Assembly: GCA_037625715.1 (NCBI GenBank)
Contig: JASJHQ010000082.1
Span: forward strand, 1-25,882
DNA length: 25,882 bases
Direction of reading: 5' to 3'
Source: JABAYQ01 sp018608925
GTDB lineage: Bacteria; Bacteroidota; Bacteroidia; Flavobacteriales; UBA7312
Under the pieces are notes generated by a model. The model worked only from the letters and a program-made list of their open reading frames with translations, had not been told where the DNA came from and did no database searches. The stretch's first letter is position 1, and each line of letters opens with the position of its first letter. Both the position numbers and the translations under genes were made by a program. Positions 1-9,397 of the stretch are shown piece by piece.

Positions 1-371
1 CCCATACATTTAGACAGTACGGATTGCATTTTAGGGATGTGAGGATTTATTTTAGGGCGCTCTAAACAAATAGTAGAATCTATATTTCCAATTTCGTAGC
101 CCTCAGCACGTAATAATTTCATTACATCTGCTAGCAAAATCTTGCTATCTATTCCTTTGTATTCTGAGCTTGTATCGGGAAAATGAAAACCAATGTCTCT
201 CATATTAGCTGCGCCAAGAATAGCATCGCAAATAGTGTGAATCAAAACATCAGCATCAGAATGGCCAAAAGCACCCTTAGAGTGCTCTATTTTAATTCCA
301 CCGATAATGAAATCTTGTCCCTCCTTAAGTTGATGGACGTCGTAGCCGTATCCTATTCTAAAATTTATCAT
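1..371 (-). CDS. ispF: 2-C-methyl-D-erythritol 2,4-cyclodiphosphate synthase, 3' end cut by window
   Basis: Cytosolic enzyme of the non-mevalonate isoprenoid pathway; it cyclises CDP-methylerythritol 2-phosphate to methylerythritol 2,4-cyclodiphosphate with release of CMP. I translated the minus strand from position 371. It begins MINFRIGYGYDVHQL and continues through GHSDADVLIHTICDAILGA and the GFHFPDTS stretch to PKINPHIPKMQ. The family metal ligands are visible as D11 and H13 in YDVH and H45 in VLIHTI, with the HSDAD loop just before. About 123 of the usual ~160 residues are present; the C-terminus lies beyond position 1. Its ATG overlaps the porV stop as TAATG, so the two are probably translationally coupled. 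It is the last visible gene of the leftward porU-porV-ispF unit. The identification is secure. Confidence 0.95.
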   Translation of the reverse strand, partial: MINFRIGYGYDVHQLKEGQDFIIGGIKIEHSKGAFGHSDADVLIHTICDAILGAANMRDIGFHFPDTSSEYKGIDSKILLADVMKLLRAEGYEIGNIDSTICLERPKINPHIPKMQSVLSKCM

Positions 372-1546
372 TAGCCTTCTATTCCTCCAAAGTCAAATGT
401 TAGTGCAAATCGGAGCGTGTTAGATAATGGATTCACAATGTTTGCGTCCTCCCTATTTTGAATTGGTATTAGGTAAGAGAAATCTAAACCAAATACGTTG
501 TATCTCAGACCGGCTCCTAAAGAAACGAACTGACGATCTCCTTTTGTGGGGTGTTCGTAAAAATATCCTAAACGAAGTGCGAATTGCTCATCGTACCAGT
601 ATTCAGAACCTAAAGCATATATTAACTCTCTAACTTCTCTATCGCCAAATGGGGCATCAGAGAATGACTGAAAAAATCCTTCTATTACAGAAACATCCGG
701 GTCTTTTCCACTAATCAATAAACCATCTTCATCGTATAAAGGAGGGGTTGGAACTAGCAATTTATTTATATCAATTTCAAAAGAGACCGTATTAAATTCG
801 TCAATGTCTGTAGACAAAGAAGTTCCTATTCTTAAATTAGATGGAAGAAAATCTCTATCAATAGTTTCAGTATAAGCAATCTTGACACCTATATTAGAAA
901 TATTAATTCCGGTAGACCATTTAAAATCCCTTTTACCTAACTGAATTTCTTTTGTATAAAAAGAAGAAATATCACCAGCAACAGAATTACCTGCTTTTGT
1001 AGGCAAGGTACCCACTTCTTGTCCTCCCGTTAGGTTAGAGTATATATATCTTAAAGAAACAGCAGAAGAGAAATTTTGAGAAAGCTTTAAAGCGTAGGCA
1101 GTTGATAAGGAGAATTCGTTAGGATTAAAAGAACCAATAGGGTTTCCGTTAATATCCGTAAAGTTTATCTCTCCTAAAGTAAAGTATCGTAAAGAAAAAG
1201 CTAAAACCTCATTCTTAGATCGTTTAGCATAAAATGACAAATAAGATAAATTAATATCAGGGATTAAAGATTTTAACCATGGAGTGTAAGAAACTGAAGC
1301 TCCGAAATCATCTTCAACAAAAGCGTACTTTGCAGGATTCCAGTGCATGGACATCGCATCAGGCGATGAAGCAACACCTACATCTCCCATACCTCCAGCT
1401 CTTGCGTCAGGACTTATAATCAAGAACGGAACTGCAGTAGTAATGGTGTTCAAATAACCTTCTTCTAAATCTCCTATTGAAGATTGAGCCGATGAAACAC
1501 TGAAAACTATTAAGGATAGAAATAAGGTTGATATTAGATTTTTCAT
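371..1546 (-). CDS. porV: Type IX secretion system outer-membrane protein PorV (LptO)
   Basis: PorV is a FadL-like outer-membrane barrel that carries T9SS cargo, through its C-terminal domain, to the cell-surface PorU sortase complex. The 391-residue product has a signal peptide (KNLISTLFLSLIVFSVSSAQ) followed by the family-typical plug region: GYLNTITTAVPFLIISPDAR, then AGGMGDVGVASSPDAMSMHWNPAKYAF. The rest is alternating beta-strand sequence ending in LRFALTFDFGG, as expected for a barrel. Length fits the family (about 380-400). It lies 65 bp downstream of porU on the same strand, the usual flavobacterial pairing, and its stop overlaps the ispF start. No promoter match was seen in the 65-bp gap, so it is probably cotranscribed with porU. 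Confidence 0.95.
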   Translation of the reverse strand: MKNLISTLFLSLIVFSVSSAQSSIGDLEEGYLNTITTAVPFLIISPDARAGGMGDVGVASSPDAMSMHWNPAKYAFVEDDFGASVSYTPWLKSLIPDINLSYLSFYAKRSKNEVLAFSLRYFTLGEINFTDINGNPIGSFNPNEFSLSTAYALKLSQNFSSAVSLRYIYSNLTGGQEVGTLPTKAGNSVAGDISSFYTKEIQLGKRDFKWSTGINISNIGVKIAYTETIDRDFLPSNLRIGTSLSTDIDEFNTVSFEIDINKLLVPTPPLYDEDGLLISGKDPDVSVIEGFFQSFSDAPFGDREVRELIYALGSEYWYDEQFALRLGYFYEHPTKGDRQFVSLGAGLRYNVFGLDFSYLIPIQNREDANIVNPLSNTLRFALTFDFGGIEG

Positions 1547-1611
1547 ATTGATATTTTAGTATTTCAATTGTAAGTCTTTTATTAATGCAAATATAAAAAT
1601 AAACGCCTTAA

Positions 1612-4600
1612 TTACTTTAAAAGTATTAGCCTTCCAGATTTTTTTGACAACTCTCCATTTTGTCCCCTTGCTATAAGAGTATAAACATAAGTGCCAGGGA
1701 GTAAAGTATGGTTGTATTCCGAACTTGCGTTCCATCTAATAGGCCCGTAAGTGAAGCCAGATGGATAAATTTTTTCTTGAATACTATGAACCATACGACC
1801 ATGAATATCTACAATCTGTAATATTACATCTAATTCATTACCATCTTGATTGTGTTCGAAATAAAAGTCAGTATAGTCTACTACAGGATTAGGCACATTT
1901 AATAAACTCTGAATAGATATTTGATCGGATTTAATAACAACAAATTCTATATCGTCCTCAGAAGAGTTATTAAACACATCCCAAACCTTAATAGAAAGAG
2001 TGTGTTTTCCTTCGCTTAAAGAATTAAATGGATATAAAATTTCACCACTCTGATAACTATCAGTATCCGATTGATAAAAATCATTCAATACTATCGGATT
2101 AGAAGAGGCTTCATCTAAAATTGCTGTTACGTCATGACCTATTCCGTTGCCAACCGTGTTAATCCCATTTTCATCAAAGAGAACAGCAAGCAAAGAAGGG
2201 TCTTCACTTGTAACATCGCCACTTTCAAAATTAGTGTCATTCATAAATAAGTCAATAAGTGGTCCGTCTAAATCATTATCAAAATCATCAGAAGTCCCTC
2301 CTATTATCATGTCTAAATTATAGCCTGCTCCATCGGCTAAAGAATCCGAAGTAGTCGATCCGCTAGCGTAAAGACTTATTTTGCCATTACCAAAATCATA
2401 ATTTAAATCTCTAGGAACTACAAAGCTAAAAGTAAACTCACCATTCGAAACGGAAGACTTACCTTTAAAAAGCAAGTTTTTTTGTAAATCGAAAATAATT
2501 AATGGAGACTCGTCTTGCTGAAGAGTCTGATAATCAGATCTCTTATCAAATACAGAAGGATAAACAAATCCGTTAAAATCATCTATTTTCTGTCCGTTTA
2601 ACTGAAGTTCGCCTTCGATTGTAACCTGCCCTAGAGCTTTAGCACTATCCTGAACTTCTGTTAGAACAACATCATATTTAGGGAAAGCTAAAGATAATGC
2701 AGGATCTCCCAATAAAGTAAAGTTTCTATGATTAGTGCTAGAAACGTTGTTGACATTATTTTTTGTTCTCCTTAATACATCTCCTAAACGGTGGGGCTCA
2801 TTGTTTTGAGGGAATAACTGCTCAAAAAAGGATTCATTCATATCAAAATTAGAGCCTGTAAATACTACTCTAGATGTAGTAAGCAAAGCGATGGCGCCTC
2901 CATTTTCTTTCAAGAAAACTTGCTCTCCTGCCGAAATTCTTTCAGGATCGTCGTATCTACTAAACTCACAAGTAGCAGTCATAAATAATGGAAGTTTGTT
3001 TGCGTTCTCCCATGAGTTAATATCAGCAACCTCTAAAATTCTTTCGTGAGCCCAACCCAACTCGCCTCCATGACCAGTATAGTTAACTAAAAAAGTTCCT
3101 CTTGCCATTGTTTCATTGATAGCCTGGTTTAATAGCGGACACCTTTGACCACCAGCAGAAGTAACCTGCTGGTAAGAATCTAAGTATAATTTATCAATAT
3201 TCATTAAAGGGTTTTGAGCGCTTATCTGGTCAGCAAGCTGCTCAGCCTGATTGCTATGAACCGTTTCTACCTCGTCATTATCATCGCCGACAAAACTCAT
3301 TCTTAAACGCCAATCTCCTTGAGAAGTCGAGGAATAATAATTTTCTACTTTGTCGACTGCTATTCTTGCCTGATCTTGAGTTGTAACAGGAAATCGACCT
3401 ACCCCAATATCAAGAAAAGGAATAGAGGTACTTTGCAAAATACTTTCTTCATCATCTAAAATCGCAAAAAAATCATCGCTTACATAAGAGTCAATAAAAG
3501 ATCGAGAATTTTCCGATTGATAAGAGATTATAAAGTTTGTGTTTTGATTCATTCTGTTTTTAGGGTCGTAAGACGCATCTCCGAAAAGCAAAAGATATTT
3601 TAATGAATTGGAGTCGTTATCATATAACATTTTAGCAAAATCTCTAATAGCACTCACATCCTGACTTCCTGATGAAAACTCATTATAAATTTGCTCTGGA
3701 GTAACCACTACAACATTTAAATTGTCATGAGATCGATGAATGTTTGCTAGCCTATTAGCTTGGCTCATAAAATTTGGATGAGACACAATCAAAAAATCAA
3801 CATCAGTTAAAGCATGTAAATCTTGATTTTGAATAGAGCCATGAAGCTCAACCGACTTATAAGCTCCATTAAATGCAATAAATTCTTTTAAGGTATCGGT
3901 CTCAATAACAAAACTAAAAGTAGAATTGTTTGTCTGACCAATTACATTTTTCAACTGAAAAGGATCGCTAACGTCCCAAACCTGCATGTTAGTAGAACTA
4001 TTAGAAAGATTAAACTGAGAAATATTAGAAGGGCCTACAGAAGTAAGTGATCTGAAATTCATTTGATTTCCCACCATTTTAAGCTGCCTTTCTCCTTCTA
4101 ATTCTATTTTATCAATATAGCCTTCTCCACTACTATAGCTACTGCTGTATGAAACGTTTAACTGAACATTAGAACTAGATGGGATGAATGTTTTATTGAA
4201 GGACTTAACATAAGCATAAGTATAACTCCCCGAAACGGAAGGAACACTTATAGTCTCACTAGACAAACCATTTGCAGAAACTACAAACTGGTTAGAATAT
4301 GGTGATGGGACTCTAGCTGCTAAAGTCATTCTTAAATCTAGTTCTGATTGTAAGTTTGGAAAACTAAAATTGTAGGAACGGCTATTTACTATTCCAAATT
4401 TGTCGCCATACCAAGTTCTTCCTGATTGAACAAAATTATATTCATCCAATTCGTGAACTGCGAAATCACGAAAAGAATTTATAATAACGTTAGGATCCAA
4501 ATTGGAAGTAAAATTACTTATTCGTTTACCGTTATCTGAATTTACAGATAAAAAGTAAAACGTTTTATCGTCGTATAAGTGCTTAGAAAATTCGAAATGG

Positions 4601-5322
4601 TTTTGATTGTATATCCATTGATCGGGAGCTTGACCATAAAACAAAATATAATCTTCAGAATCGAAAGAATTATCTTGAGCACCTATTACTTGTATTGGCA
4701 ATTCTTGTAAATCATCATATCGAAAATCAGCACTATTTAAAGAAAGCATTCCACCTGGCTTTCCGTATAAACTAATTTTATTTGGATTTAAATTAGCTAC
4801 ATCTAAACCAAGCGAAACCAAATCATTATAATCTAACTTATGAACTCCATTAGAAACAGCCGATAACTTAAACCAAGTTCCAGAATTTAAAATAGAGTTA
4901 TCATTATAATTGTTTAATTTTCTTTGGGAAGGAATTCTAGAAACATTTAGTTCCGCGTAAATCAATTTTTTGAGCACCCCATTTTCAACAATAAAAGGTA
5001 CAATACTAGCTGAAATCTTTGTTTTATTTCGTTCAAAACCTTGTTTAAGCGATAATTCAGGCACAATTCCGTAATCATCAGAATTTAATTGAGTCAATTC
5101 GTTTGGGGTACAGTTTTGGTAAATAGCGTTGGCCAAAGAAATACTAACCTTGCTTTTACCTTGAAATAATAAATCAACTTCTAAGCTGATGTTTGGAGAA
5201 TTATTTAAGAGGATTTCATTGTCTTGCCACGACCAATCTAACCATAGAACTTCTTTCTCTTGAGCAAATAAAGAACTCAAAATTAGTAGTTGAAAAAAAA
5301 TAAAATATAATCTAATATTCAC
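1612..5322 (-). CDS. porU: Type IX secretion system sortase PorU (C25 cysteine peptidase)
   Basis: PorU is the cell-surface sortase of the T9SS: it removes the C-terminal signal domain of cargo and attaches cargo to lipopolysaccharide. The 1236-residue product starts with a signal peptide ending near LSSLFAQ. The gingipain-type C25 peptidase domain occupies roughly residues 520-880. The expected catalytic His is in YTGHGGELGW (H751) and the catalytic Cys in TATCEFSR (C785), as calculated from codon positions. The C-terminal ~90 residues (NVPNPVVDYTDFYF ... GTYVYTLIARGQNGELSKKSGRLILLK) form a T9SS-type CTD; PorU keeps its own. It heads the leftward porU-porV-ispF unit and diverges from the porP/gldJ genes across a 173-bp gap. 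I found no perfect Bacteroidota promoter on its side of that gap. Confidence 0.95.
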   Translation of the reverse strand: MNIRLYFIFFQLLILSSLFAQEKEVLWLDWSWQDNEILLNNSPNISLEVDLLFQGKSKVSISLANAIYQNCTPNELTQLNSDDYGIVPELSLKQGFERNKTKISASIVPFIVENGVLKKLIYAELNVSRIPSQRKLNNYNDNSILNSGTWFKLSAVSNGVHKLDYNDLVSLGLDVANLNPNKISLYGKPGGMLSLNSADFRYDDLQELPIQVIGAQDNSFDSEDYILFYGQAPDQWIYNQNHFEFSKHLYDDKTFYFLSVNSDNGKRISNFTSNLDPNVIINSFRDFAVHELDEYNFVQSGRTWYGDKFGIVNSRSYNFSFPNLQSELDLRMTLAARVPSPYSNQFVVSANGLSSETISVPSVSGSYTYAYVKSFNKTFIPSSSNVQLNVSYSSSYSSGEGYIDKIELEGERQLKMVGNQMNFRSLTSVGPSNISQFNLSNSSTNMQVWDVSDPFQLKNVIGQTNNSTFSFVIETDTLKEFIAFNGAYKSVELHGSIQNQDLHALTDVDFLIVSHPNFMSQANRLANIHRSHDNLNVVVVTPEQIYNEFSSGSQDVSAIRDFAKMLYDNDSNSLKYLLLFGDASYDPKNRMNQNTNFIISYQSENSRSFIDSYVSDDFFAILDDEESILQSTSIPFLDIGVGRFPVTTQDQARIAVDKVENYYSSTSQGDWRLRMSFVGDDNDEVETVHSNQAEQLADQISAQNPLMNIDKLYLDSYQQVTSAGGQRCPLLNQAINETMARGTFLVNYTGHGGELGWAHERILEVADINSWENANKLPLFMTATCEFSRYDDPERISAGEQVFLKENGGAIALLTTSRVVFTGSNFDMNESFFEQLFPQNNEPHRLGDVLRRTKNNVNNVSSTNHRNFTLLGDPALSLAFPKYDVVLTEVQDSAKALGQVTIEGELQLNGQKIDDFNGFVYPSVFDKRSDYQTLQQDESPLIIFDLQKNLLFKGKSSVSNGEFTFSFVVPRDLNYDFGNGKISLYASGSTTSDSLADGAGYNLDMIIGGTSDDFDNDLDGPLIDLFMNDTNFESGDVTSEDPSLLAVLFDENGINTVGNGIGHDVTAILDEASSNPIVLNDFYQSDTDSYQSGEILYPFNSLSEGKHTLSIKVWDVFNNSSEDDIEFVVIKSDQISIQSLLNVPNPVVDYTDFYFEHNQDGNELDVILQIVDIHGRMVHSIQEKIYPSGFTYGPIRWNASSEYNHTLLPGTYVYTLIARGQNGELSKKSGRLILLK

Positions 5323-5463
5323 GACGTAAAAGTAATAATTAAAAACTGAAAGGGGGTATAAAAGCCTACTGAGCTTTATACGTTACCAAACTAAAAACGA
5401 TACAATTGAAGAATTATTTTTAACATGAGAAACTTATTTATCGTAACAATAGAAATAATTTTT

Positions 5464-5471
5464 TATTTTTG
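5464..5471 (+). promoter_or_regulatory. Bacteroidota -7 element for the porP/sprF-gldJ unit
   Basis: TATTTTTG matches the Bacteroidota -7 consensus TAnnTTTG and lies 24 bp upstream of the ATG at 5496, leaving a short 5' leader. No TTG is present at the expected 19-21 bp upstream, so the -33 part is weak or absent. Confidence 0.5.
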
Positions 5472-5495
5472 TAGACACTAACACAATCTGAACTT

Positions 5496-6518
5496 ATGTT
5501 TAAGAAGTTATTCATCTTAGTATTTATTACATCTTTTGCTTTTGTAAATGATGCTAAAGCACAAGACCCGGCTTTCAGTCAGTTTTTTGCAAATCCCTTA
5601 TATTTAAACCCTGCGTTGGCTGGTTCGGACATTTGTCCTAGAATAAGCTTAAACCATAGAAACCAATGGCCTGGGATTGGCAAGACATATGTTACATATA
5701 GTGCTTCTTACGATCAATACGTCGACAAACTAGGTGGAGGTATAGGATTCGCAATAGCTAAAGATGTAGCTGGTGCTGGTGATTTAAACACTACACATAT
5801 TAGCGCAAGCTATTCTTACAGACTAAGGGTTAACAAAAAACTTACTATAAACGCAGGTTTTGAAGGAGCATACAGACAATTAGGTGTGGACTGGAGCGGA
5901 TTAACTTTTGGCGATCAAATTGATCCTATTCAAGGATTTATATATCCTACAAACGAAGATATTGTAAATTATGATGCGAGTAATAATTTTGCTGATTTCG
6001 CAGCTGGATTCATGGCTTTCGGTAAAGCAAACAACAATGTAGATTATTACTTTGGTTTTGCATCTCATCACATAACTAGACCTGATCAAGGGTTTATTAC
6101 TGAGTCTAGATTACCAATGAAGATTACGGCCAATGTTGGAGCAGCTATTCCATTAAATCAATTTGGAACATATAGAACAACTTCTAAATCTAGATCTAAG
6201 AAAGCAGCCGTTTTATCTCCTAACATATTATTTCAAAAACAACAAGACTTCACACAAATCAATTATGGGGTTTATGTTGCTAAAGGACCTATTGTTGGAG
6301 GCTTATGGTTAAGACAAAGCACACAAAATGTTGACTCTTTTATCATCTTGTTAGGATTAGAACAAGATACATGGAAAGTTGGTTACAGTTATGATGTTAC
6401 TGTTTCTGACTTAAACAATAGTAATACACAAGGAGCTCACGAGTTCTCTTTCGCTTACAGACTTCCATGCCGATCAAGAGGCCAGTCGTTTGAAACAATA
6501 AATTGCCCTAACTTTTAG
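5496..6518 (+). CDS. PorP/SprF family type IX secretion membrane protein
   Basis: The 340-residue product has a signal peptide (FKKLFILVFITSFAFVNDAKAQ) followed by the family hallmark DPAFSQFFANPLYLNPALAG, then NHRNQWPGIGKTYVTYSASYD and a GGGIGFAI barrel segment. The rest is beta-rich outer-membrane sequence ending in HEFSFAYRLPCRSRG. PorP/SprF proteins are outer-membrane components or partners of the T9SS; some export specific adhesins such as SprB, others belong to the core machine. Bacteroidota genomes usually carry many paralogues, so I do not assign porP or sprF. It is the first gene of a two-gene unit with gldJ (26-bp gap), and the porU-porV genes diverge from it. This suggests a role in the core or motility branch rather than with a single adhesin. 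Confidence 0.88.
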   Translation: MFKKLFILVFITSFAFVNDAKAQDPAFSQFFANPLYLNPALAGSDICPRISLNHRNQWPGIGKTYVTYSASYDQYVDKLGGGIGFAIAKDVAGAGDLNTTHISASYSYRLRVNKKLTINAGFEGAYRQLGVDWSGLTFGDQIDPIQGFIYPTNEDIVNYDASNNFADFAAGFMAFGKANNNVDYYFGFASHHITRPDQGFITESRLPMKITANVGAAIPLNQFGTYRTTSKSRSKKAAVLSPNILFQKQQDFTQINYGVYVAKGPIVGGLWLRQSTQNVDSFIILLGLEQDTWKVGYSYDVTVSDLNNSNTQGAHEFSFAYRLPCRSRGQSFETINCPNF

Positions 6519-6544
6519 TTTTATAAACTTAAGAATATATAATT

Positions 6545-8101
6545 ATGAATAATAACTTCATTTTACTTTTAGTCGCTCTAACCTTTATTGGTTGTAAGAC
6601 TGAAAAATCTAAACTAACCGGATGGAACTATAACGATCCTAAACACGGTGGCTTCGAGGTAAACTCAAACTTTATCGAACAACAAACTCCTTCAGGAATG
6701 AAATTTGTTGAAGGTGGAACTTTTACTATGGGAAGAGTTGAACAAGACGTAAGATACGACTGGAATAACATCCCTAAAACAGTTACTGTTTCTTCATTTT
6801 ACATGGATGAAACTGAGGTTAGAAATGTTGATTACGTTGAATACTTATTCTGGATTGAAAGAATATATGGTTCTAATTATGACAACGGATCTTATCCAGA
6901 AATATATTGGAAAGCACTTCCGGACACTAATGTATGGAGAGATAAGCTTTCTTTCAACGAACCATATGTAGATCATTACCTAAGACACCCTGCTTATCAA
7001 AACTATCCTGTTGTTGGAGTTAGCTGGGAACAAGCAGTAGATTTTTGTGCTTGGAGAACAGACAGGGTAAATGAAAGAATTTTAATAGACAACGGATATC
7101 TTTGGGATGATCCAGAACAAGTTGATGAGGACGTATTTAATACTGATGCATACCTTAAAGGACAATACGAAGGAAATACAAGAAGAAGTTTATCAAACCT
7201 AAAACTAGGTGTTCATGCTTACGACAAGAAAGCAGGAAGAGATAAAAGCGCAATAAGAACAGTTCAGGAAATAGATGGTATTTTAATGCCAAAGTTTAGA
7301 TTACCTACTGAAGCAGAATGGGAATACGCAGCATTATCTTTAGTTGGAAACTCGGATGAAGAAACAATTGATCAAAGAAGATTGTATCCTTGGGATGGTG
7401 ATGGTGTAAGAAACCCATCGTCTAAAAATAAAGGGGAAATTGTTGCAAATTTCAAGAGAGGTAGAGGAGACAATATGGGAGTTGCCGGTAAACTAAACGA
7501 TAATGGAGATTTAACTGCTCCAGTTCATACGTATTGGCCAAATGATTTTGGCTTGTACAATATGGGTGGAAACGTATCGGAATGGGTAATGGATGTTTAC
7601 AGACCATTATCGGACCAGAACGCAGTTGACAACAATCCTTTTAGAGGAAATGTTTACGAAACATACGAAAGAGATGAAGAGCAGTTTTTAGTTGAAAAAG
7701 ATAGCCTTGGTAATCTTATTAAAAGAAAAGTAACTGTTGAAGACAATATTGACAGAAGAAACTACAGTCAATCAGACAACATCAACTTTAAAGATGGTGA
7801 CTTCGATTCTAGGCTAAGTACTAGCGATTGGTTAAACGACGGAACTAGCAACACAACTAACGAATTATATGAACTAGATAAAACATCTCTAGTCTCAGAC
7901 CAAACAAGAGTATACAAAGGAGGTTCTTGGAACGATAGAGCTTACTGGATGGTTCCTGGAACTAGAAGATTCTTAGACCAAAAACAATCTACTAAAACGA
8001 TTGGATTTAGATGTGCTATGGATAGATTAGGAACTCCTTCCAGCAATCTTAAAGAAAACCAACGAAATCCTGTTGATTGGGATTCGAAAAGTGGAAAGTA
8101 A
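6545..8101 (+). CDS. gldJ: Gliding motility/T9SS lipoprotein GldJ (FGE-sulfatase fold)
   Basis: GldJ is an outer-membrane lipoprotein needed for gliding, and in Flavobacterium for stability of the T9SS protein GldK. The 518-residue product has a lipoprotein signal with a lipobox (LTFIGC, predicted lipidated C17). A formylglycine-generating-enzyme-like (SUMF1) domain follows: PSGMKFVEGGTFTMGR near residue 50, then VVGVSWEQAVDFCAWRT, FRLPTEAEWEYAA, LYNMGGNVSEWVMDVY, and near the C-terminus YKGGSWNDRAYW and TIGFRCAMD. The FGE fold is structural here and no FGE activity is implied. Two insertions interrupt the core, around residues 175-240 and 350-440. GldK has the same fold, but context favours GldJ: in flavobacteria gldJ is found beside porU/porV, and I recall murF following it, as here. 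A strong terminator follows at once. Confidence 0.88.
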   Translation: MNNNFILLLVALTFIGCKTEKSKLTGWNYNDPKHGGFEVNSNFIEQQTPSGMKFVEGGTFTMGRVEQDVRYDWNNIPKTVTVSSFYMDETEVRNVDYVEYLFWIERIYGSNYDNGSYPEIYWKALPDTNVWRDKLSFNEPYVDHYLRHPAYQNYPVVGVSWEQAVDFCAWRTDRVNERILIDNGYLWDDPEQVDEDVFNTDAYLKGQYEGNTRRSLSNLKLGVHAYDKKAGRDKSAIRTVQEIDGILMPKFRLPTEAEWEYAALSLVGNSDEETIDQRRLYPWDGDGVRNPSSKNKGEIVANFKRGRGDNMGVAGKLNDNGDLTAPVHTYWPNDFGLYNMGGNVSEWVMDVYRPLSDQNAVDNNPFRGNVYETYERDEEQFLVEKDSLGNLIKRKVTVEDNIDRRNYSQSDNINFKDGDFDSRLSTSDWLNDGTSNTTNELYELDKTSLVSDQTRVYKGGSWNDRAYWMVPGTRRFLDQKQSTKTIGFRCAMDRLGTPSSNLKENQRNPVDWDSKSGK

Positions 8102-8107
8102 AATTAC

Positions 8108-8138
8108 AAAGCCTCAATTTATTTGAGGCTTTTTTTTA
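8108..8138 (+). terminator. Intrinsic terminator after gldJ
   Basis: A 10-bp perfect stem, AAAGCCTCAA (8108-8117) with TTGAGGCTTT (8123-8132), closes a 5-nt loop and runs into an uninterrupted T tract. It starts 7 bp after the gldJ stop. The only GAGG near the murF start is inside its 3' arm (8125-8128), so the hairpin may also mask the ribosome site of murF. Confidence 0.9.
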
Positions 8139-8140
8139 TT

Positions 8141-9397
8141 ATGAAAATAAATCAACTACATACCATATATCTTAATTCTTCTGGAATCTGTACGGATACC
8201 CGAACATTAAAAAAGGATTGTATTTTCTTTGCATTAACAGGAGAAAACTTCAACGGAAATGAATACGCATCAAAAGCCATAGAACTAGGTGCTTCAAACG
8301 TAGTTATAGACGATTTAAGCTATAAAAAAGACGAAAGATATATAGTGGTAGATAATGTGCTGAAAAGCTTACAGTCTCTTGCTAGCTACCATCGAAGTAA
8401 ACTTAAGTGCCCAGTAATAGGAATAACAGGCACTAATGGAAAAACAACAACTAAAGAATTGATGCATTGCGTGCTAAGCTCAAAGTTTAAGACTGTATGC
8501 ACTAAAGGCAATCTTAATAACGATATTGGAGTTCCGTTAACCATTCTATCTAGCCCCTTAGATACAGAAATGCTTATCGTAGAAATGGGAGCAAATCACA
8601 TTCGAGAAATTAATACTCTATGTGAAATGGCACAAATAGATTATGGCCTTATAACAAACATAGGAAAAGCACACTTAGAAGGATTTGGTAGTTACGAAAA
8701 CATAATAAAAACTAAAAACGAACTTTATCAATTCATTCAAAAGAAAAACAAAAAAGTCTTTGTAAATAAAAAAGACAAACTATTAGTTGAGCTTTCTGAA
8801 AAGATTGACAGAGTATTTTACACCGACTTCAAAATCACTAATAATGAAGATAGTTTAGCTTCTGTATCTATAAATAACAAAGAAGTTAAAACAAAACTAA
8901 TTGGCTCGTACAACACAAGTAATATTATAGCTGCTTATACTATCGCATCGTACTTCGGGGTAGACGAAAAAAGTATAGTAGAGTCCTTACAAAATTATAC
9001 TCCTAGCAATAATCGTTCGGAACTTAAAATAACGGACTCTAAAAACACACTTATTTTAGATGCATACAATGCTAACCCAACAAGCATGAGTCTATCCATT
9101 GATTCCTTTTTAAAGGTAAAAAAGAAGTCGTATTGGCTAATACTTGGGGACATGCTAGAACTTGGCAAAAGTTCCCTAGAAGAGCACCAAAAAATAATCG
9201 ATAGATTAGAAGAAAAAAATGCTAAAAATGTTATTATCGTTGGAGATGAATTTGGTAGATGCAAACATTCATATAAACATTTTGACACTGTTGATTTGGC
9301 AAGTAAGTGGATAACAACACGCCCTATTATTAATAGCCACGTATTGCTAAAAGGATCTAGAGGAATTAAGCTAGAACAATTAGAAAGGGTTCTTTAA
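8141..9397 (+). CDS. murF: UDP-N-acetylmuramoyl-tripeptide--D-alanyl-D-alanine ligase
   Basis: Cytoplasmic Mur ligase that adds D-Ala-D-Ala to UDP-MurNAc-tripeptide, the last soluble step of peptidoglycan precursor synthesis. From the ATG at 8141 the product is 418 residues. The N-terminal substrate domain contains DTRTLKKDCIFFALTGENFNGN near residues 19-40. The ATP-binding P-loop GITGTNGKTTTKE lies at about 94-106, followed by VEMGANHIREI, TNIGKAHLEGFGS and the C-terminal ILDAYNANPTSM and ILGDMLELG motifs typical of MurF. A longer frame opens at 8123, but its extra codons are the 3' arm and T tract of the gldJ terminator, so I choose 8141. No promoter is visible between terminator and start, so expression by readthrough is possible. 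Its stop overlaps the stop of the convergent Wzz-like gene in a shared TTAA. Confidence 0.95.
   Translation: MKINQLHTIYLNSSGICTDTRTLKKDCIFFALTGENFNGNEYASKAIELGASNVVIDDLSYKKDERYIVVDNVLKSLQSLASYHRSKLKCPVIGITGTNGKTTTKELMHCVLSSKFKTVCTKGNLNNDIGVPLTILSSPLDTEMLIVEMGANHIREINTLCEMAQIDYGLITNIGKAHLEGFGSYENIIKTKNELYQFIQKKNKKVFVNKKDKLLVELSEKIDRVFYTDFKITNNEDSLASVSINNKEVKTKLIGSYNTSNIIAAYTIASYFGVDEKSIVESLQNYTPSNNRSELKITDSKNTLILDAYNANPTSMSLSIDSFLKVKKKSYWLILGDMLELGKSSLEEHQKIIDRLEEKNAKNVIIVGDEFGRCKHSYKHFDTVDLASKWITTRPIINSHVLLKGSRGIKLEQLERVL

Noticed and set aside
183..374. 63-codon rightward open frame
   Set aside because: It lies antisense to ispF, whose translation is unmistakable.
8123..8140. Upstream in-frame start for murF adding six residues (MRLFFI)
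   Set aside because: These codons are the 3' arm and T tract of the gldJ terminator; MurF homology begins with the ATG at 8141.
9394..9397. Possible terminator between murF and the Wzz-like gene
   Set aside because: The two stops overlap in TTAA and no hairpin with a T tract was found around them.
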